NCBI RefSeq assembly: GCF_010820665.1
Contig: NZ_JAAIKC010000014.1
Location: 62,001-126,000, forward strand
Direction: 5' to 3'
Origin: Paenibacillus sp. SYP-B3998
GTDB taxonomy: Bacteria; Bacillota; Bacilli; Paenibacillales; NBRC-103111
Length of the DNA: 64,000 nt
This document shows, piece after piece, positions 8,373 to 17,186 of the stretch. Both the position numbers and the translations under genes were made by a program. Under the pieces are notes generated by a model. It did not search any database. It was given only the letters and a program-made list of their open reading frames with translations, and was not told the origin of the DNA. The number at the start of each line of letters is the position of its first letter. Within the stretch, counting starts at the first letter, position 1.

Positions 8373-9197
8373 TTAGCCTTTTACTGCTCCATCCGTAATC
8401 CCTTGGATAATCCAACGTTGAAAGATCGCAAAGATCACGACAATCGGAATCGAAGACAAAATCAGGGAAGCAAGAATCATTGACCATTCCCTGCTGTATT
8501 TGCCAAAAAACATGTTGATCGTCAGTACAAGCGTATAATTACGGAAATCTGTAAGCAAAAGAACAGGAAGTAGGAAATCGTTCCATAGCCACAGCATATT
8601 CAAAATTACAATCGTAAAGGTAATAGGCAACAGCAACGGAAAAATAATTCTGAAAAAAGTCTTGAGTTCTCCGCAGCCATCCATCTGTGCAGATTCTTCC
8701 AATTCCCTCGGAATCCCCTTCACAAATCCGTGATATAAGAAAATGGCCATATTGACGCCTAATCCGGCGCAGACAACGCCCAGGCCAAACGGCGAACCTT
8801 GGAGCCCTAGGTCTTTGGCCATCTTGGTTAAAGTAACCATGATCGTTTGGAACGGAATCAGCGTGGACGCGACGAAAAGCATAAAGATGGTATTGCTCAA
8901 TTTACCTGTCGTCCGAGACAACTTATAACCTGCCAAAGAGCTGAAAAACACAATACCAATTATTCCTGTTGCAGTAACAACAACCGTATTCCATGCGCTT
9001 CGGAGCATGTTCGCTTTTTGGAAGGCTTGAATGTAGTTATCTAACTGTAGTCGGGTCGGTAAGCTCAGAACGGAACGGAACATATCACTTTGCGTTTTAA
9101 AGGAATTGATGATTGCCATGTATATCGGAAACAGAAAATAAACGGACAGTATGGCAAGTACAACAAGAGACAATATGGAGTAAAGACGTCTGTTCAC
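8373..9197 (-). CDS. Sugar ABC transporter permease, MalG type (CUT1)
   Basis: A 274-residue inner membrane permease with about six transmembrane helices and the cytoplasmic EAA loop ELEESAQMDGCGELKTF, characteristic of CUT1 carbohydrate importers. The GTG start overlaps the stop of the preceding permease by four bases (GTGA) behind GGGAGGTGG, so the two are translationally coupled. It is the last gene of the importer operon. No ATPase lies nearby, as is common for Firmicute CUT1 systems that share an MsmX-type ATPase. Confidence 0.92.
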   Translation of the reverse strand: MNRRLYSILSLVVLAILSVYFLFPIYMAIINSFKTQSDMFRSVLSLPTRLQLDNYIQAFQKANMLRSAWNTVVVTATGIIGIVFFSSLAGYKLSRTTGKLSNTIFMLFVASTLIPFQTIMVTLTKMAKDLGLQGSPFGLGVVCAGLGVNMAIFLYHGFVKGIPRELEESAQMDGCGELKTFFRIIFPLLLPITFTIVILNMLWLWNDFLLPVLLLTDFRNYTLVLTINMFFGKYSREWSMILASLILSSIPIVVIFAIFQRWIIQGITDGAVKG

Positions 9198-10078
9198 GCT
9201 TCCACCTCCCGCTTCTTCATAATTGTAACTTGTATAATCGTAATGATAAGAATCATTAAAAAGAGGATGATGGCCTTTGCACTTGCATATCCGTAACGAT
9301 AGTTGAGTTGATAGGCCTCTTCCAAAATGTTCATGGTAATGACTTGTGTAGCTCGTGCGGGCCCTCCGCCAGTCAAGGCATAAATGAGATCGTACACCTT
9401 AAAGGAACTGTTCATCGTAAGGAAAATACAGATCGTAAGTGCGTGAGCGATCAGAGGCAGGGTAATGTAACGGAGCATATGAAATGGACTAGCGCCATCA
9501 ATGATGGCCGCTTCTTTCAGATGCTGCGGAATCCCTTGAATAGCAGACATATAGATAATCATCAGCGTACCTACTCCGCCCCAAATAGATACCAGCATGA
9601 TGGTCCAAAACGAAATGTTTGGATCACCAAGCCAAGAGATATTAAGAAATTTCAAAGCGGCAAACTGAGATAAGGCTGGCATCACCTTGGTAAACACGAA
9701 TACCCACATGAAGGTGCTTATAATTATACTTAACATATTTGGCATGAAGAAGATTGTCCTGAAAAATCCCTTTGCTCTTTTCTGTGATTCAATCAGAAGG
9801 GCCAACAGAAGGGCTAGGGCGTTCTGCAATACCACAGCAAATATCACATACTTTAATGTAAACAAAATTGAATTTCTGAATCTAGCGTCATCACGGATAG
9901 CCTCAATGAAGTTTTGGATGCCCACAAGATTGTACGATTTATTCAAACCATCCCAGTCGGTGAAGCTGTAAAATGATCCTTGCAGCATCGGAATGACAAG
10001 AAATATAACATATAAGACAAAGGCAGGGAGCACAAAAAGGATCAACGACATTGTTGCTTTTTTGGATCGGTTCGACAT
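9194..10078 (-). CDS. Sugar ABC transporter permease, MalF type (CUT1)
   Basis: A 294-residue permease with a short basic N-terminus, about six transmembrane segments and the EAA-loop EAAIIDGASPFHMLRYI. It pairs with the downstream MalG-type permease and the upstream binding protein. The start has AAAGGAG. A large hairpin lies between this gene and the binding-protein gene. Confidence 0.92.
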   Translation of the reverse strand: MSNRSKKATMSLILFVLPAFVLYVIFLVIPMLQGSFYSFTDWDGLNKSYNLVGIQNFIEAIRDDARFRNSILFTLKYVIFAVVLQNALALLLALLIESQKRAKGFFRTIFFMPNMLSIIISTFMWVFVFTKVMPALSQFAALKFLNISWLGDPNISFWTIMLVSIWGGVGTLMIIYMSAIQGIPQHLKEAAIIDGASPFHMLRYITLPLIAHALTICIFLTMNSSFKVYDLIYALTGGGPARATQVITMNILEEAYQLNYRYGYASAKAIILFLMILIITIIQVTIMKKREVEA

Positions 10079-10102
10079 GATTTCACTCCTTTATTGAAGT
10101 TA

Positions 10103-10140
10103 TGCCCTGTATCGCCACGAAATTTGGCGACGGCAGGGCA
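10103..10140 (-). promoter_or_regulatory. Intercistronic hairpin between binding protein and permeases
   Basis: TGCCCTG / CAGGGCA outer stem and TCGCCA / TGGCGA inner stem with no following T-run. Such hairpins after ABC binding-protein genes commonly protect the upstream mRNA and lower permease expression relative to the binding protein. That role is inferred. Confidence 0.6.
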
Positions 10141-10166
10141 TAACACAAGTCTTTTACTAAATTATT

Positions 10167-11450
10167 TTATTTTTTATTTGTTGTTATATTGGCAACTTTC
10201 CAGGTCTTATCCAGATCTTTGATGAGTTCGTCCCTGGATATTTTTTTGTTAAAATAGGCTTGAAGCGCCTTTCCTGCTTCGTCTTTTACAGAAGCTGGGA
10301 TCGATGGATCTTTATAGGACTGCCCTTTGTTTGCGTAGCTCAATGCTTCCTCTACCCATGGATATGGTTTAAAAGAATGGTTCATAGATACAGGATTAAA
10401 TTTCAGATTTTGATATAGAACGTTGGATGCCTGATCGTCAAGGATATAATTCAATAGGTCAAGTGCGACTTCTTTATTTTTGCTGGTCGAAGCCAGAGCC
10501 AGTGATGTAGATACGGAGACATTGATCATCGTTGCTTTTGGATCGTCATTAATCGGTAATGGAGCTACACCGAAATCCAATTTTTCGTTTACTTTCAGAA
10601 TGCTGTCGGCATCCCAAGGGCCCTGTACCCACATAGCCGCTTTACCGGATGCGAAGTCCGCTGCACCGTCATCGTTGCCGACTTCAAAAGCACGGTCCGT
10701 ACCATTAGCGTTAACCAGATCAATGATGTCAAACATTTCTTTAATCTCCGAGAAGCTGCCCTGGTCATTGTTCATCTTGTCGATAAAGTCTTTATGGGCT
10801 GTGTTGACAAGTCCGCCCACTGTGAGAGGGAGGAACAACTGTGGAATCCAGCTTTCTTTGTAACTGAGTAAAAACGGCTTGACTTTGTTATCGTTCAACT
10901 TCTGTACAACCGCTTTCATTTCTGTCAATGTCGTTGGCGGTTTCAGTCCTAAATCGTTGAATATTTTCTTATTATATAAATATCCCCATTGCAAGCTTTC
11001 CATTGGAACCGCTACCACTTTATTGTCGATGGAGACAATGGGCTTGATCCCATCGGTTAGTTTCCCAGCAAAAGGTTGGCTGGATAAATCCGACAAATAG
11101 CCTGCCTTATAGAAATCCGGAATGTCATTCACCGCAATAAAGGAAAAAATATCCGGCGCATCTCCAGTGGCCAAACGAGTTTTCAAAATTTGAGGAGCAG
11201 TATCCGCGCCTGGGTACTCGGAGTTAAACGAGACCTCAATATTTTTCTCCTTCTTTTCTTTTTCAGCGAACTGCGCAAAATACTTGTCGAACTGGTCACG
11301 GAATCGGTCCACCCCGCCGAGAAATATTTTCAATTCCACCTTTTTCGGAGCAACTGCAGCATTGCTATCCTGTGCTTTTTCATTTGAAGAACAAGCGACT
11401 GTTGACCCCAACATAATCAAAGCTGCTAGTGTTGTAAGGGCTTTCTTCAT
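10167..11450 (-). CDS. Extracellular sugar-binding lipoprotein (ABC transporter, family 1)
   Basis: A 427-residue solute-binding protein. A signal peptide with a lipobox-like TVAC (Cys20) would anchor it to the membrane. The mature part shows family 1 features: KLEIFLGG-like first strand, GDAPDIFSF, a Trp-containing AAMWVQGPWD segment and VSTSLALASTSKNKEVALDLLNY. It delivers a sugar, probably an oligosaccharide, to the two downstream permeases. Start ATG with GGGAGGT upstream. The neighbouring YesN/YesM pair probably controls it; a candidate CcpA site overlaps its promoter. Confidence 0.92.
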   Translation of the reverse strand: MKKALTTLAALIMLGSTVACSSNEKAQDSNAAVAPKKVELKIFLGGVDRFRDQFDKYFAQFAEKEKKEKNIEVSFNSEYPGADTAPQILKTRLATGDAPDIFSFIAVNDIPDFYKAGYLSDLSSQPFAGKLTDGIKPIVSIDNKVVAVPMESLQWGYLYNKKIFNDLGLKPPTTLTEMKAVVQKLNDNKVKPFLLSYKESWIPQLFLPLTVGGLVNTAHKDFIDKMNNDQGSFSEIKEMFDIIDLVNANGTDRAFEVGNDDGAADFASGKAAMWVQGPWDADSILKVNEKLDFGVAPLPINDDPKATMINVSVSTSLALASTSKNKEVALDLLNYILDDQASNVLYQNLKFNPVSMNHSFKPYPWVEEALSYANKGQSYKDPSIPASVKDEAGKALQAYFNKKISRDELIKDLDKTWKVANITTNKK

Positions 11451-11472
11451 TGTAATGACCTCCCTTTATATT

Positions 11473-11486
11473 TGGTTGCGCTTACA
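11473..11486 (-). promoter_or_regulatory. Candidate cre (CcpA) site
   Basis: TGTAAGCGCAACCA on the minus strand matches the cre consensus TGWAANCGNTNWCA except at two positions in the right half. It lies about 10 bases downstream of the TATAAT at 11497-11502, where a bound CcpA would block transcription of the sugar importer. Confidence 0.4.
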
Positions 11487-11496
11487 GAGCAAGTAT

Positions 11497-11502
11497 ATTA
11501 TA
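11497..11502 (-). promoter_or_regulatory. Probable -10 box of the sugar importer operon
   Basis: A perfect TATAAT on the minus strand, about 47 bases before the binding-protein start. No good -35 box lies 17 bases upstream (GTCCAA), consistent with a promoter that needs an activator such as the YesN-like regulator. Confidence 0.5.
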
Positions 11503-11563
11503 GAAGGGAACATCGTACATTGGACTGAATTTGCGAATTTACTGGACGATTTTGATATAACGT

Positions 11564-12634
11564 TTAATTTTGATTGTCAGGCCTTGTTTGTCCGGGTGTC
11601 ATTCCGGTTATTTTCTTAAACATTCGGTGAAAATAGGTCAGGTCGGAATATCCCACCATTTCCGCAGCATATTTTATCGAAATCAAAGGGTCTTGAAGAA
11701 GCTTCTTTGCTTTTTCAATTCGTTGGGTAATGATGTAATCCATGACGGTCGAACCGAATTTTTGCTTAAACGTTCTGGACAAATGCTCCTTACTAACAAA
11801 AAATTGGGTGGAAATTGATTCTAATGTGATAGGTTCCGTAAACGATCGGTCAATGTATTCCCGGATTTCCTCGATATCAAACCGACTCTTATTCTTTCTC
11901 CTATGAATTAATTCCTCCATTACGGAAATGTACGATTCCGATAAAACATCTATCCATTGCTCAATAGGCGTGTCGTCTGTGACTAAGAGTTCTCCCGCTT
12001 GAGCTGGAATTACACAACTTGAATCATCCGACATTTGGAAAGCATGCTCCTCGAGCAATAACATAAACAGCTTATATAACGAATTATTGACTCCAGGTTT
12101 TACTGGCTCCTGAGCCCTCAAAATGATCCCTAGTTCTCTAAATTTACTTCTAACTTCACCGATCTGTAGCTCTTGGAAATTCCGAATGATAGCTTGTTTA
12201 TATCCCGTCATGATCTTTAAAACTTCTTTATCGAGCGGTTGGACAGTATGGAGCCCACGGGCGATCCGTAATTCTCTAACCGCCTTATCCAGAGCACGAT
12301 TCAATTCTTTCGGGTTGATCGGTTTCAAAATGTATTCATCTACTTTAGATAGTATTGCCTGCTTTGTATAGGAAAAATCGTCGTAGCCGCTGATAACGAT
12401 TTTACGGATGAACGGATAATCTTCCGATAGTTTTTGCAGAAGCTGAGTCCCATCCATACCACGCATCTTCATGTCAGTAATTACTATGTCTGGATGAATG
12501 TCACCGATGATACTCAATCCACTAAGCCCATCTTCAGCTTCTTCGATTTGATCGATACCAAGTCGGCCCCATTCGGCAAGCCGACGGATGCTGTCTCGCG
12601 TCCAATATTCATCGTCGATAATGACTACCTTCAT
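11564..12634 (-). CDS. YesN-type response regulator (receiver + AraC DNA-binding domain)
   Basis: A 356-residue regulator. The N-terminal receiver domain carries acidic DDE near residue 8 and phospho-acceptor Asp54 in VITDMKMRG; the C-terminal 100 residues form two AraC-type helix-turn-helix motifs ending GYSDLTYFHRMFKKITGMTPGQ. The ATG overlaps the kinase stop by four bases (ATGA), so it is translated with its kinase. The pair lies directly upstream of the sugar importer in the same orientation and probably activates it. Confidence 0.93.
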   Translation of the reverse strand: MKVVIIDDEYWTRDSIRRLAEWGRLGIDQIEEAEDGLSGLSIIGDIHPDIVITDMKMRGMDGTQLLQKLSEDYPFIRKIVISGYDDFSYTKQAILSKVDEYILKPINPKELNRALDKAVRELRIARGLHTVQPLDKEVLKIMTGYKQAIIRNFQELQIGEVRSKFRELGIILRAQEPVKPGVNNSLYKLFMLLLEEHAFQMSDDSSCVIPAQAGELLVTDDTPIEQWIDVLSESYISVMEELIHRRKNKSRFDIEEIREYIDRSFTEPITLESISTQFFVSKEHLSRTFKQKFGSTVMDYIITQRIEKAKKLLQDPLISIKYAAEMVGYSDLTYFHRMFKKITGMTPGQTRPDNQN

Positions 12635-14442
12635 AATAAAATCTCCTCCCCTCTCCGCAACAAAGGAATAACTAATTTGACCATTGTTCCTACTCCCTTA
12701 TCGCTTGTAACAAATACACCGTATTCATCCCCAAAAATTAACTTGATACGGGAGTTAACATTACCCATTCCCATACTTTCTTCCAGCTCATGATCTTCCG
12801 ACACTTGGTTCAATTGTTTGCGGATAGATTCTAATCGTTCTGTTTCTATGCCAATGCCGTTATCTTCAATAATGATCTCGACCTCATCCAAAATCACCTG
12901 TGCCCGAATTGTTATCGACCACATATCCATTTTGCCTTCAAGACCGTGAATGAAGCAATTTTCAACAATCGGCTGTAAAGAAAATTTGGGGAGTATGGAC
13001 GTCCTACACTCATCATCCACATCCAAATGGATTTGGAGCATGTCTTGAAATCGGATTTTTTGAATATGTAAATAATTGCGAACATGTACAATCTCGTCAC
13101 TGACCGTAACTAAATCAGATTTTATTTTTATCGTATAGCGAAATAAATCGCTTATTGCTCGTATATGTTCATAAATCTCGGGAACATTCTTGGAAAGGGC
13201 AATGCCACCTATGGCTTGAAGCGCATTATAGAGAAAATGCGGATTAATTTGCGCCTGCATTGCTTTCAACTGCGCAGTTCTTTTTTCGATCTTGCTCTTG
13301 TATTCAATCTGAATCAGTTCCTTAATCCTATAGAGCATAGAGTTAAAACGTCTCTCCAAAGTTCCAATTTCATCAATTCGAATCTCATTGACACCGACAT
13401 CAAAATTTTGAAATTCCAATGCTTTCATCGATTTTGTTAGTCGAATAATCGGTTTGGTTATGAAATAAGCCATGAATACAGAAACCGTGATAGCTAAAAA
13501 AATAAAAATGATTGCGGTAACGAAACTGAAATTAACTGTAGAAGATGCACTGGACGTCACATAACTCAAGGGGATGAATTTGATCAGATAAAGTTGATTA
13601 GACACAACAGGCTGATAAAAAAGGAACCCTAGTTTAAATTTCTGATAGCCTGACTCCTTCGTGTCCGAAACGACCTTCCCCAGTAGCGGTTTATCTAAGT
13701 TTTCTTGCTCTGAACTATAATAAGGATCATACATCACGTCCCCCTTAGCATCCACAATAAACACTTGGCTATTCGGTTCAGAATGGAGCATTTCCAGAAC
13801 ACTGTTCATCATTTTCCATCGAACATCCAAAGATACTCCGCCGAGGACCTCCCTGTTCTGAAATCGATTCATGCTGCGGACAAGAGTGAACATATTACGA
13901 TTGGAGGAGCTCTTAATCAAATTAACGCTTTCATCTGAATTTCCCATAGCCTGCCAGTTAACAGAAGGGGTATTCAGTTGTTCAGAAACACGAACAGCAT
14001 CTTTATCGACAATAAATAATTGATGCATGGATTTCTTAAACAGAGTAATCTGAGCAATATTATTATTATTTGCGATATATAAGGAGTTCAACTTTTCAAT
14101 AATATAAGAATTAAGTGCTGCATCGGGATTATTGTCATTGTTAGTGAAGGATGAATTTGCGGTTGGAAACAGATTGTTGTCTAACAAAAGAGAATAAGCA
14201 GTCGATTGCAATTGGTCGAACTTTTCATCAAAATATTTGCCAGCCCAATTTAGTCGGGACTCATTGGAACGAATGACTTCCATGCTTAATGTTTGTTGTG
14301 AGGTTTTGGTAGCGAAAAGGGTAACCAAACTTAACGGCATGACCGCAATGGCTACCATCATCAGCATAAGCTTGTACCTCAGACTCTTGCGAAAAGGATA
14401 AAAAAGTTGTCGAATCATATTTTTGGCTGGTTGTTGAGCCAT
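12631..14442 (-). CDS. YesM-type sensor histidine kinase
   Basis: A 603-residue membrane kinase: TM1 near residues 25-45, a large extracellular Cache-like sensor, TM2 near 305-325, a HAMP linker, a His_kinase domain with NPHFLYNAL (phospho-His402), then a HATPase domain with the N-box VENCFIHGL and DNGIGI and GMGNVNSRI nucleotide-binding motifs. It presumably senses a carbohydrate or cell-surface signal and phosphorylates the downstream YesN-type regulator. The start has GGGGGT a few bases upstream. Confidence 0.93.
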   Translation of the reverse strand: MAQQPAKNMIRQLFYPFRKSLRYKLMLMMVAIAVMPLSLVTLFATKTSQQTLSMEVIRSNESRLNWAGKYFDEKFDQLQSTAYSLLLDNNLFPTANSSFTNNDNNPDAALNSYIIEKLNSLYIANNNNIAQITLFKKSMHQLFIVDKDAVRVSEQLNTPSVNWQAMGNSDESVNLIKSSSNRNMFTLVRSMNRFQNREVLGGVSLDVRWKMMNSVLEMLHSEPNSQVFIVDAKGDVMYDPYYSSEQENLDKPLLGKVVSDTKESGYQKFKLGFLFYQPVVSNQLYLIKFIPLSYVTSSASSTVNFSFVTAIIFIFLAITVSVFMAYFITKPIIRLTKSMKALEFQNFDVGVNEIRIDEIGTLERRFNSMLYRIKELIQIEYKSKIEKRTAQLKAMQAQINPHFLYNALQAIGGIALSKNVPEIYEHIRAISDLFRYTIKIKSDLVTVSDEIVHVRNYLHIQKIRFQDMLQIHLDVDDECRTSILPKFSLQPIVENCFIHGLEGKMDMWSITIRAQVILDEVEIIIEDNGIGIETERLESIRKQLNQVSEDHELEESMGMGNVNSRIKLIFGDEYGVFVTSDKGVGTMVKLVIPLLRRGEEILL

Positions 14443-14766
14443 GATACCCCCGCCTTTTCATTTCACAGTAGTATGCGTGGCAACTCGGGATAGTTAGTGC
14501 CCTACCTTCATTATGCCCGATGTTTCTATTGGCAATTTATAAAAACACACCAAACCGCCGTTATTTCACAATATAAAATGAGGGTAAGTAATCATCTGGC
14601 CCTCTTCAATGAGCCACATTCCAACCTCTGGAAATACACCGCGTACAAGAAAGTACTACATAAATGAACAAAGAGAAGCTTAGTCACTTCCGATTTCCTA
14701 GCAGGAAAGACGGAATGCCAACACCCAATACCATGTCCAATGAGTATAAAAGAATAATCGTTTTGA
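14443..14766. other. Intergenic stretch, no gene seen
   Basis: About 320 bases upstream of the sensor kinase. It should hold the kinase promoter (minus strand). No convincing open frame, repeat or structured element was found. Confidence 0.5.
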
Positions 14767-14856
14767 TTATTTCTTTGTATACGAGGTCAACAGATGTTGG
14801 AGTTGCTGCATAACAAATCTAATATGTTTGTTATCTCGACTCAATCGGCTTGCCAT
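14767..14856 (-). CDS. Candidate small protein (29 residues)
   Basis: An ATG preceded by a near-perfect AAGGAGGAG (three bases from the start) opens 29 codons, beginning MASRLSRDNKH and ending TSYTKK. It is basic and soluble. The ribosome binding site is the main argument, although the spacing is short. It may instead be the 5' remnant of a longer deleted gene in this degraded stretch. No family is recognised. Confidence 0.35.
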   Translation of the reverse strand: MASRLSRDNKHIRFVMQQLQHLLTSYTKK

Positions 14857-14943
14857 AACTCCTCCTTCTAAGAGCCTCCATGTACGGATAGTAACAGTTC
14901 AGAGTATTGTAACATCTCTCTGGCTTCTAACTAAATAATTTGA

Positions 14944-14995
14944 TAAGATGACAAAAAAAGATACCGAACGGTTCGGTATCTTTTTTGTCATCTTA
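14944..14995. terminator. Long near-perfect palindrome, terminator-like in both directions
   Basis: Two 26-base arms meet without a loop: TAAGATGACA, an A-run and GATACCGAAC, then GGTTCGGTATC, a T-run and GTCATCTTA. One extra A in the left arm is the only asymmetry. It has the GC core and flanking A/T-runs of a bidirectional terminator, but no intact gene ends here, so the gene it served may be lost. Confidence 0.6.
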
Positions 14996-15025
14996 TGCTA
15001 ATTACACCAGAGAGGGGTACTGATT

Positions 15026-15245
15026 ATGGAAACAGTAAAAATCATCCGTACCCCAATTTTGCCCATCCAAATGGTAAACTCCCACTTGCTTGTGGGGACT
15101 GACGGATGCATTTCTTGTCGATGCAGGACTACCTGGGTCAGAGAGGAAGATTGAAAAGGCATTAACTAAAGCAAAACTAACATTCAAAGACATTAAGCTA
15201 GAACATGAAAATAATGTTTTAGACTACCGCCTCTGTCAGTTAATG
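15026..15245 (+). pseudogene. Truncated, frameshifted metallo-beta-lactamase-fold hydrolase
   Basis: An ATG at 15026 with AGAGGGG upstream opens METVKIIRTPILPIQMVNS, the N-terminal strands of an MBL-fold hydrolase. Near 15105 the match shifts frame and continues AFLVDAGLPGSERKIEKAL and LTFKDIKL, exactly where such proteins have their LVDTGLPGS and DIKLI elements. The expected THxHxDH metal-binding motif never follows; similarity ends near 15200. This is a decayed fragment, not a working enzyme. Confidence 0.65.
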
Positions 15246-15275
15246 CTGCTCTATGGTGAAACTTGCTACCGCTGC

Positions 15276-16691
15276 TCAATCGCCATTCAATGGTTGGGGT
15301 CTTCCTTTGGCCGCTTGGAACATCGTAATCTCGTTCAGCACGACGCTTTTCCCGCTGCTCAGCTTCGTAATCTGGTTATCCGCGTACGCTAGTACATATA
15401 CTTCACCCGAATCGTCCTCGTAAATGCCGCCTTTCACGGATTCGTACATTTTCACGGCTTTGCCGTCCGATCCGATTCTGTATATATCGGCAGGCGACTG
15501 TTCATCCGAGGCATCTCCGGAAGCGGCCACGAGCAAAGTTCCGTCACTGAGCACGGACAAGATGCGCAGGTAATTCGATCCGAGCTGCTTGTTCATGGAG
15601 ACGATATTACCGTCTTTGCCGATAAGCCACACGTGTTGCTCCAGCCATGAGGTATGATGCACATCGTAAGATACAGCGGCAGTCGTAATCCAAAACGAGC
15701 CGTCTAGATTGGCGAACTTGCGGTAAAGAGGCTGATTACGGTCCAGCAGTTCCGCGCGGTTGCCCGTCACAACATATACATCTGCAATGTTTCGATCCCG
15801 CGAAGACAGTGACACGGACACTAGCCGGAACGAACCGGCAGAAATAACGGTGTCTTCCGGCTTCACGTCTGCCGTCCGATCCGGCACGATCAGTTCGATA
15901 TCACCGAGCATGAGCCGGCCGTTGTCCAGCCGAGTTTGGTTATGTTTGGCATCGGGGTCACTGCGTACGTTACCGACGGTTCGATGTTGCCTTGCTTGAT
16001 CGACGCTGTCAGCGGCGGCGGCCTCCACGTTCCCTTGCAGCGATTTATTCAGCTTCAATGTGCCGTAAACGTTGGTGTGGATGTACAGATCATTTCCCAT
16101 GTCCGCGGTAATGCTGCTAATGCCAAACACTTTGTTTCCAGTCAAAACGGTAAAGCCATCCGTATCGCTCCAATCCGTCATCCATTGGAATTCGTCGTGA
16201 GTAAATCGCCACGTCAGCGGGAAATACGTAATTTCTCTGAACGATAAGATCGGATACGTCTCTTTGGAGTTATCTATGGATTTACCGTTCACTGTAATCG
16301 GATAATCAGCGATCGTCGCCTCGTAAGTAGCATGTATGTCGTTATCATGCTCCGCCTGAGCCTCATTAGGATACATAGGGGCCCCGACTGTTTTTGGAGC
16401 GATCGTAAGCCCAGTCTGCCCGTTCCAATCGATTGACAGGTTAAGCCGCTGGCAGTTGTTCCAGGTCATCGCTATGTATGTAACGTCGTTATACACGATG
16501 GGCGGATACGATTCGTTCTGGGGGATCGGATTGTAATTATTCATCATGACCCGGAAGGTGGGAAGCTGGACATCCACGGTGTTTGAACTGCGCGCCGCTT
16601 CGGCAGAATGAGAGTCTGCTACCAACAAACCGAACATCAGGGCGACTCCCAAGACGGCAGTCGCAGCAGCTTTAATTTTATTTTTTCTCAT
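15276..16691 (-). CDS. Exported protein with copper-amine-oxidase-N-like domain
   Basis: A 471-residue secreted protein of unknown role. A signal peptide (MRKNKIKAAATAVLG ... SAEAA) is followed by a repeated motif with YPPIVYNDVTYIAMTW and YPILSFREITYFPLTW, resembling the CuAO_N stalk domain repeats frequent in Paenibacillus surface proteins. The rest looks like beta-propeller strands (LPLYRKF.NLDGSFWITT, VWLIGKDGNIV, IYRIGSDGKAV, GGIYEDDSGEVYVLA). Upstream in-frame codons to 16745 lack a ribosome binding site; ATG 16691 has GGAGGC. It may sense or bind cell-surface ligands. Confidence 0.75.
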   Translation of the reverse strand: MRKNKIKAAATAVLGVALMFGLLVADSHSAEAARSSNTVDVQLPTFRVMMNNYNPIPQNESYPPIVYNDVTYIAMTWNNCQRLNLSIDWNGQTGLTIAPKTVGAPMYPNEAQAEHDNDIHATYEATIADYPITVNGKSIDNSKETYPILSFREITYFPLTWRFTHDEFQWMTDWSDTDGFTVLTGNKVFGISSITADMGNDLYIHTNVYGTLKLNKSLQGNVEAAAADSVDQARQHRTVGNVRSDPDAKHNQTRLDNGRLMLGDIELIVPDRTADVKPEDTVISAGSFRLVSVSLSSRDRNIADVYVVTGNRAELLDRNQPLYRKFANLDGSFWITTAAVSYDVHHTSWLEQHVWLIGKDGNIVSMNKQLGSNYLRILSVLSDGTLLVAASGDASDEQSPADIYRIGSDGKAVKMYESVKGGIYEDDSGEVYVLAYADNQITKLSSGKSVVLNEITMFQAAKGRPQPLNGD

Positions 16692-16814
16692 CAGGGCATT
16701 GCCTCCAAACGGTGGATTGCAAAGCATATATCCTTCAGACGCCACAGAGTATATCCCGCTTTCTCTAAGTTAAGCGGTAACTATTTCTTCGAGCAACTCT
16801 ACATAAAAGTGCAC

Positions 16815-17156
16815 TTATAACGTCGAGGCCGCCTGACTTAACAGCTGCGACAGCTGATCCGTATCAACCGTTTGGCCCTGTCGCAGCTTTATTGTCTTTC
16901 TTTCAGGAGGACCGTCGAACAAGCCTTCCGGAAGCGCAAGCTCACTTGCGTTAAAAATCGTAAAACTTACCGCGTCTTTGGACGTTGAAATGACAGCGGC
17001 ATATTTGCCATTTTTTAAAAAATGGGGTTTCTTGTACTGAATGCGCTCCTGTATGTCTGGAATCGTCTGGTAAACAACCTCGCGAAGGCGGGCGCACAGT
17101 TCCCCTTGCCAAGGTTCTTTTAGCGCTTCAATAAAATCAGTTACCTCTTGATTCAT
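16815..17156 (-). CDS. DUF1801 domain protein
   Basis: A 113-residue soluble protein resembling DUF1801/YdhG-like proteins (EPWQGELCARLREVVYQTIPDIQERIQYKKPHF.KNGKYAAVI). The fold is known; the function is not settled. It follows the VOC-family gene by 30 bases on the same strand with its own GGAGAA site, so it belongs to the operon that starts at the sigma-factor-type promoter 17681-17707. Confidence 0.8.
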   Translation of the reverse strand: MNQEVTDFIEALKEPWQGELCARLREVVYQTIPDIQERIQYKKPHFLKNGKYAAVISTSKDAVSFTIFNASELALPEGLFDGPPERKTIKLRQGQTVDTDQLSQLLSQAASTL

Positions 17157-17186
17157 CTGTCATTCTCCTTTTAAGTAGATGGCTTT

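Noticed and set aside
10103-10140. Hairpin between binding protein and permease as a terminator
   Set aside because: No T-run follows and the permeases downstream need the same transcript; an mRNA-stabilising or attenuating hairpin is more likely.
14961-14980. GAAC/GTTC palindrome as a LexA box
   Set aside because: It is the GC core of a much longer palindrome with terminator-like flanks and no SOS gene follows.
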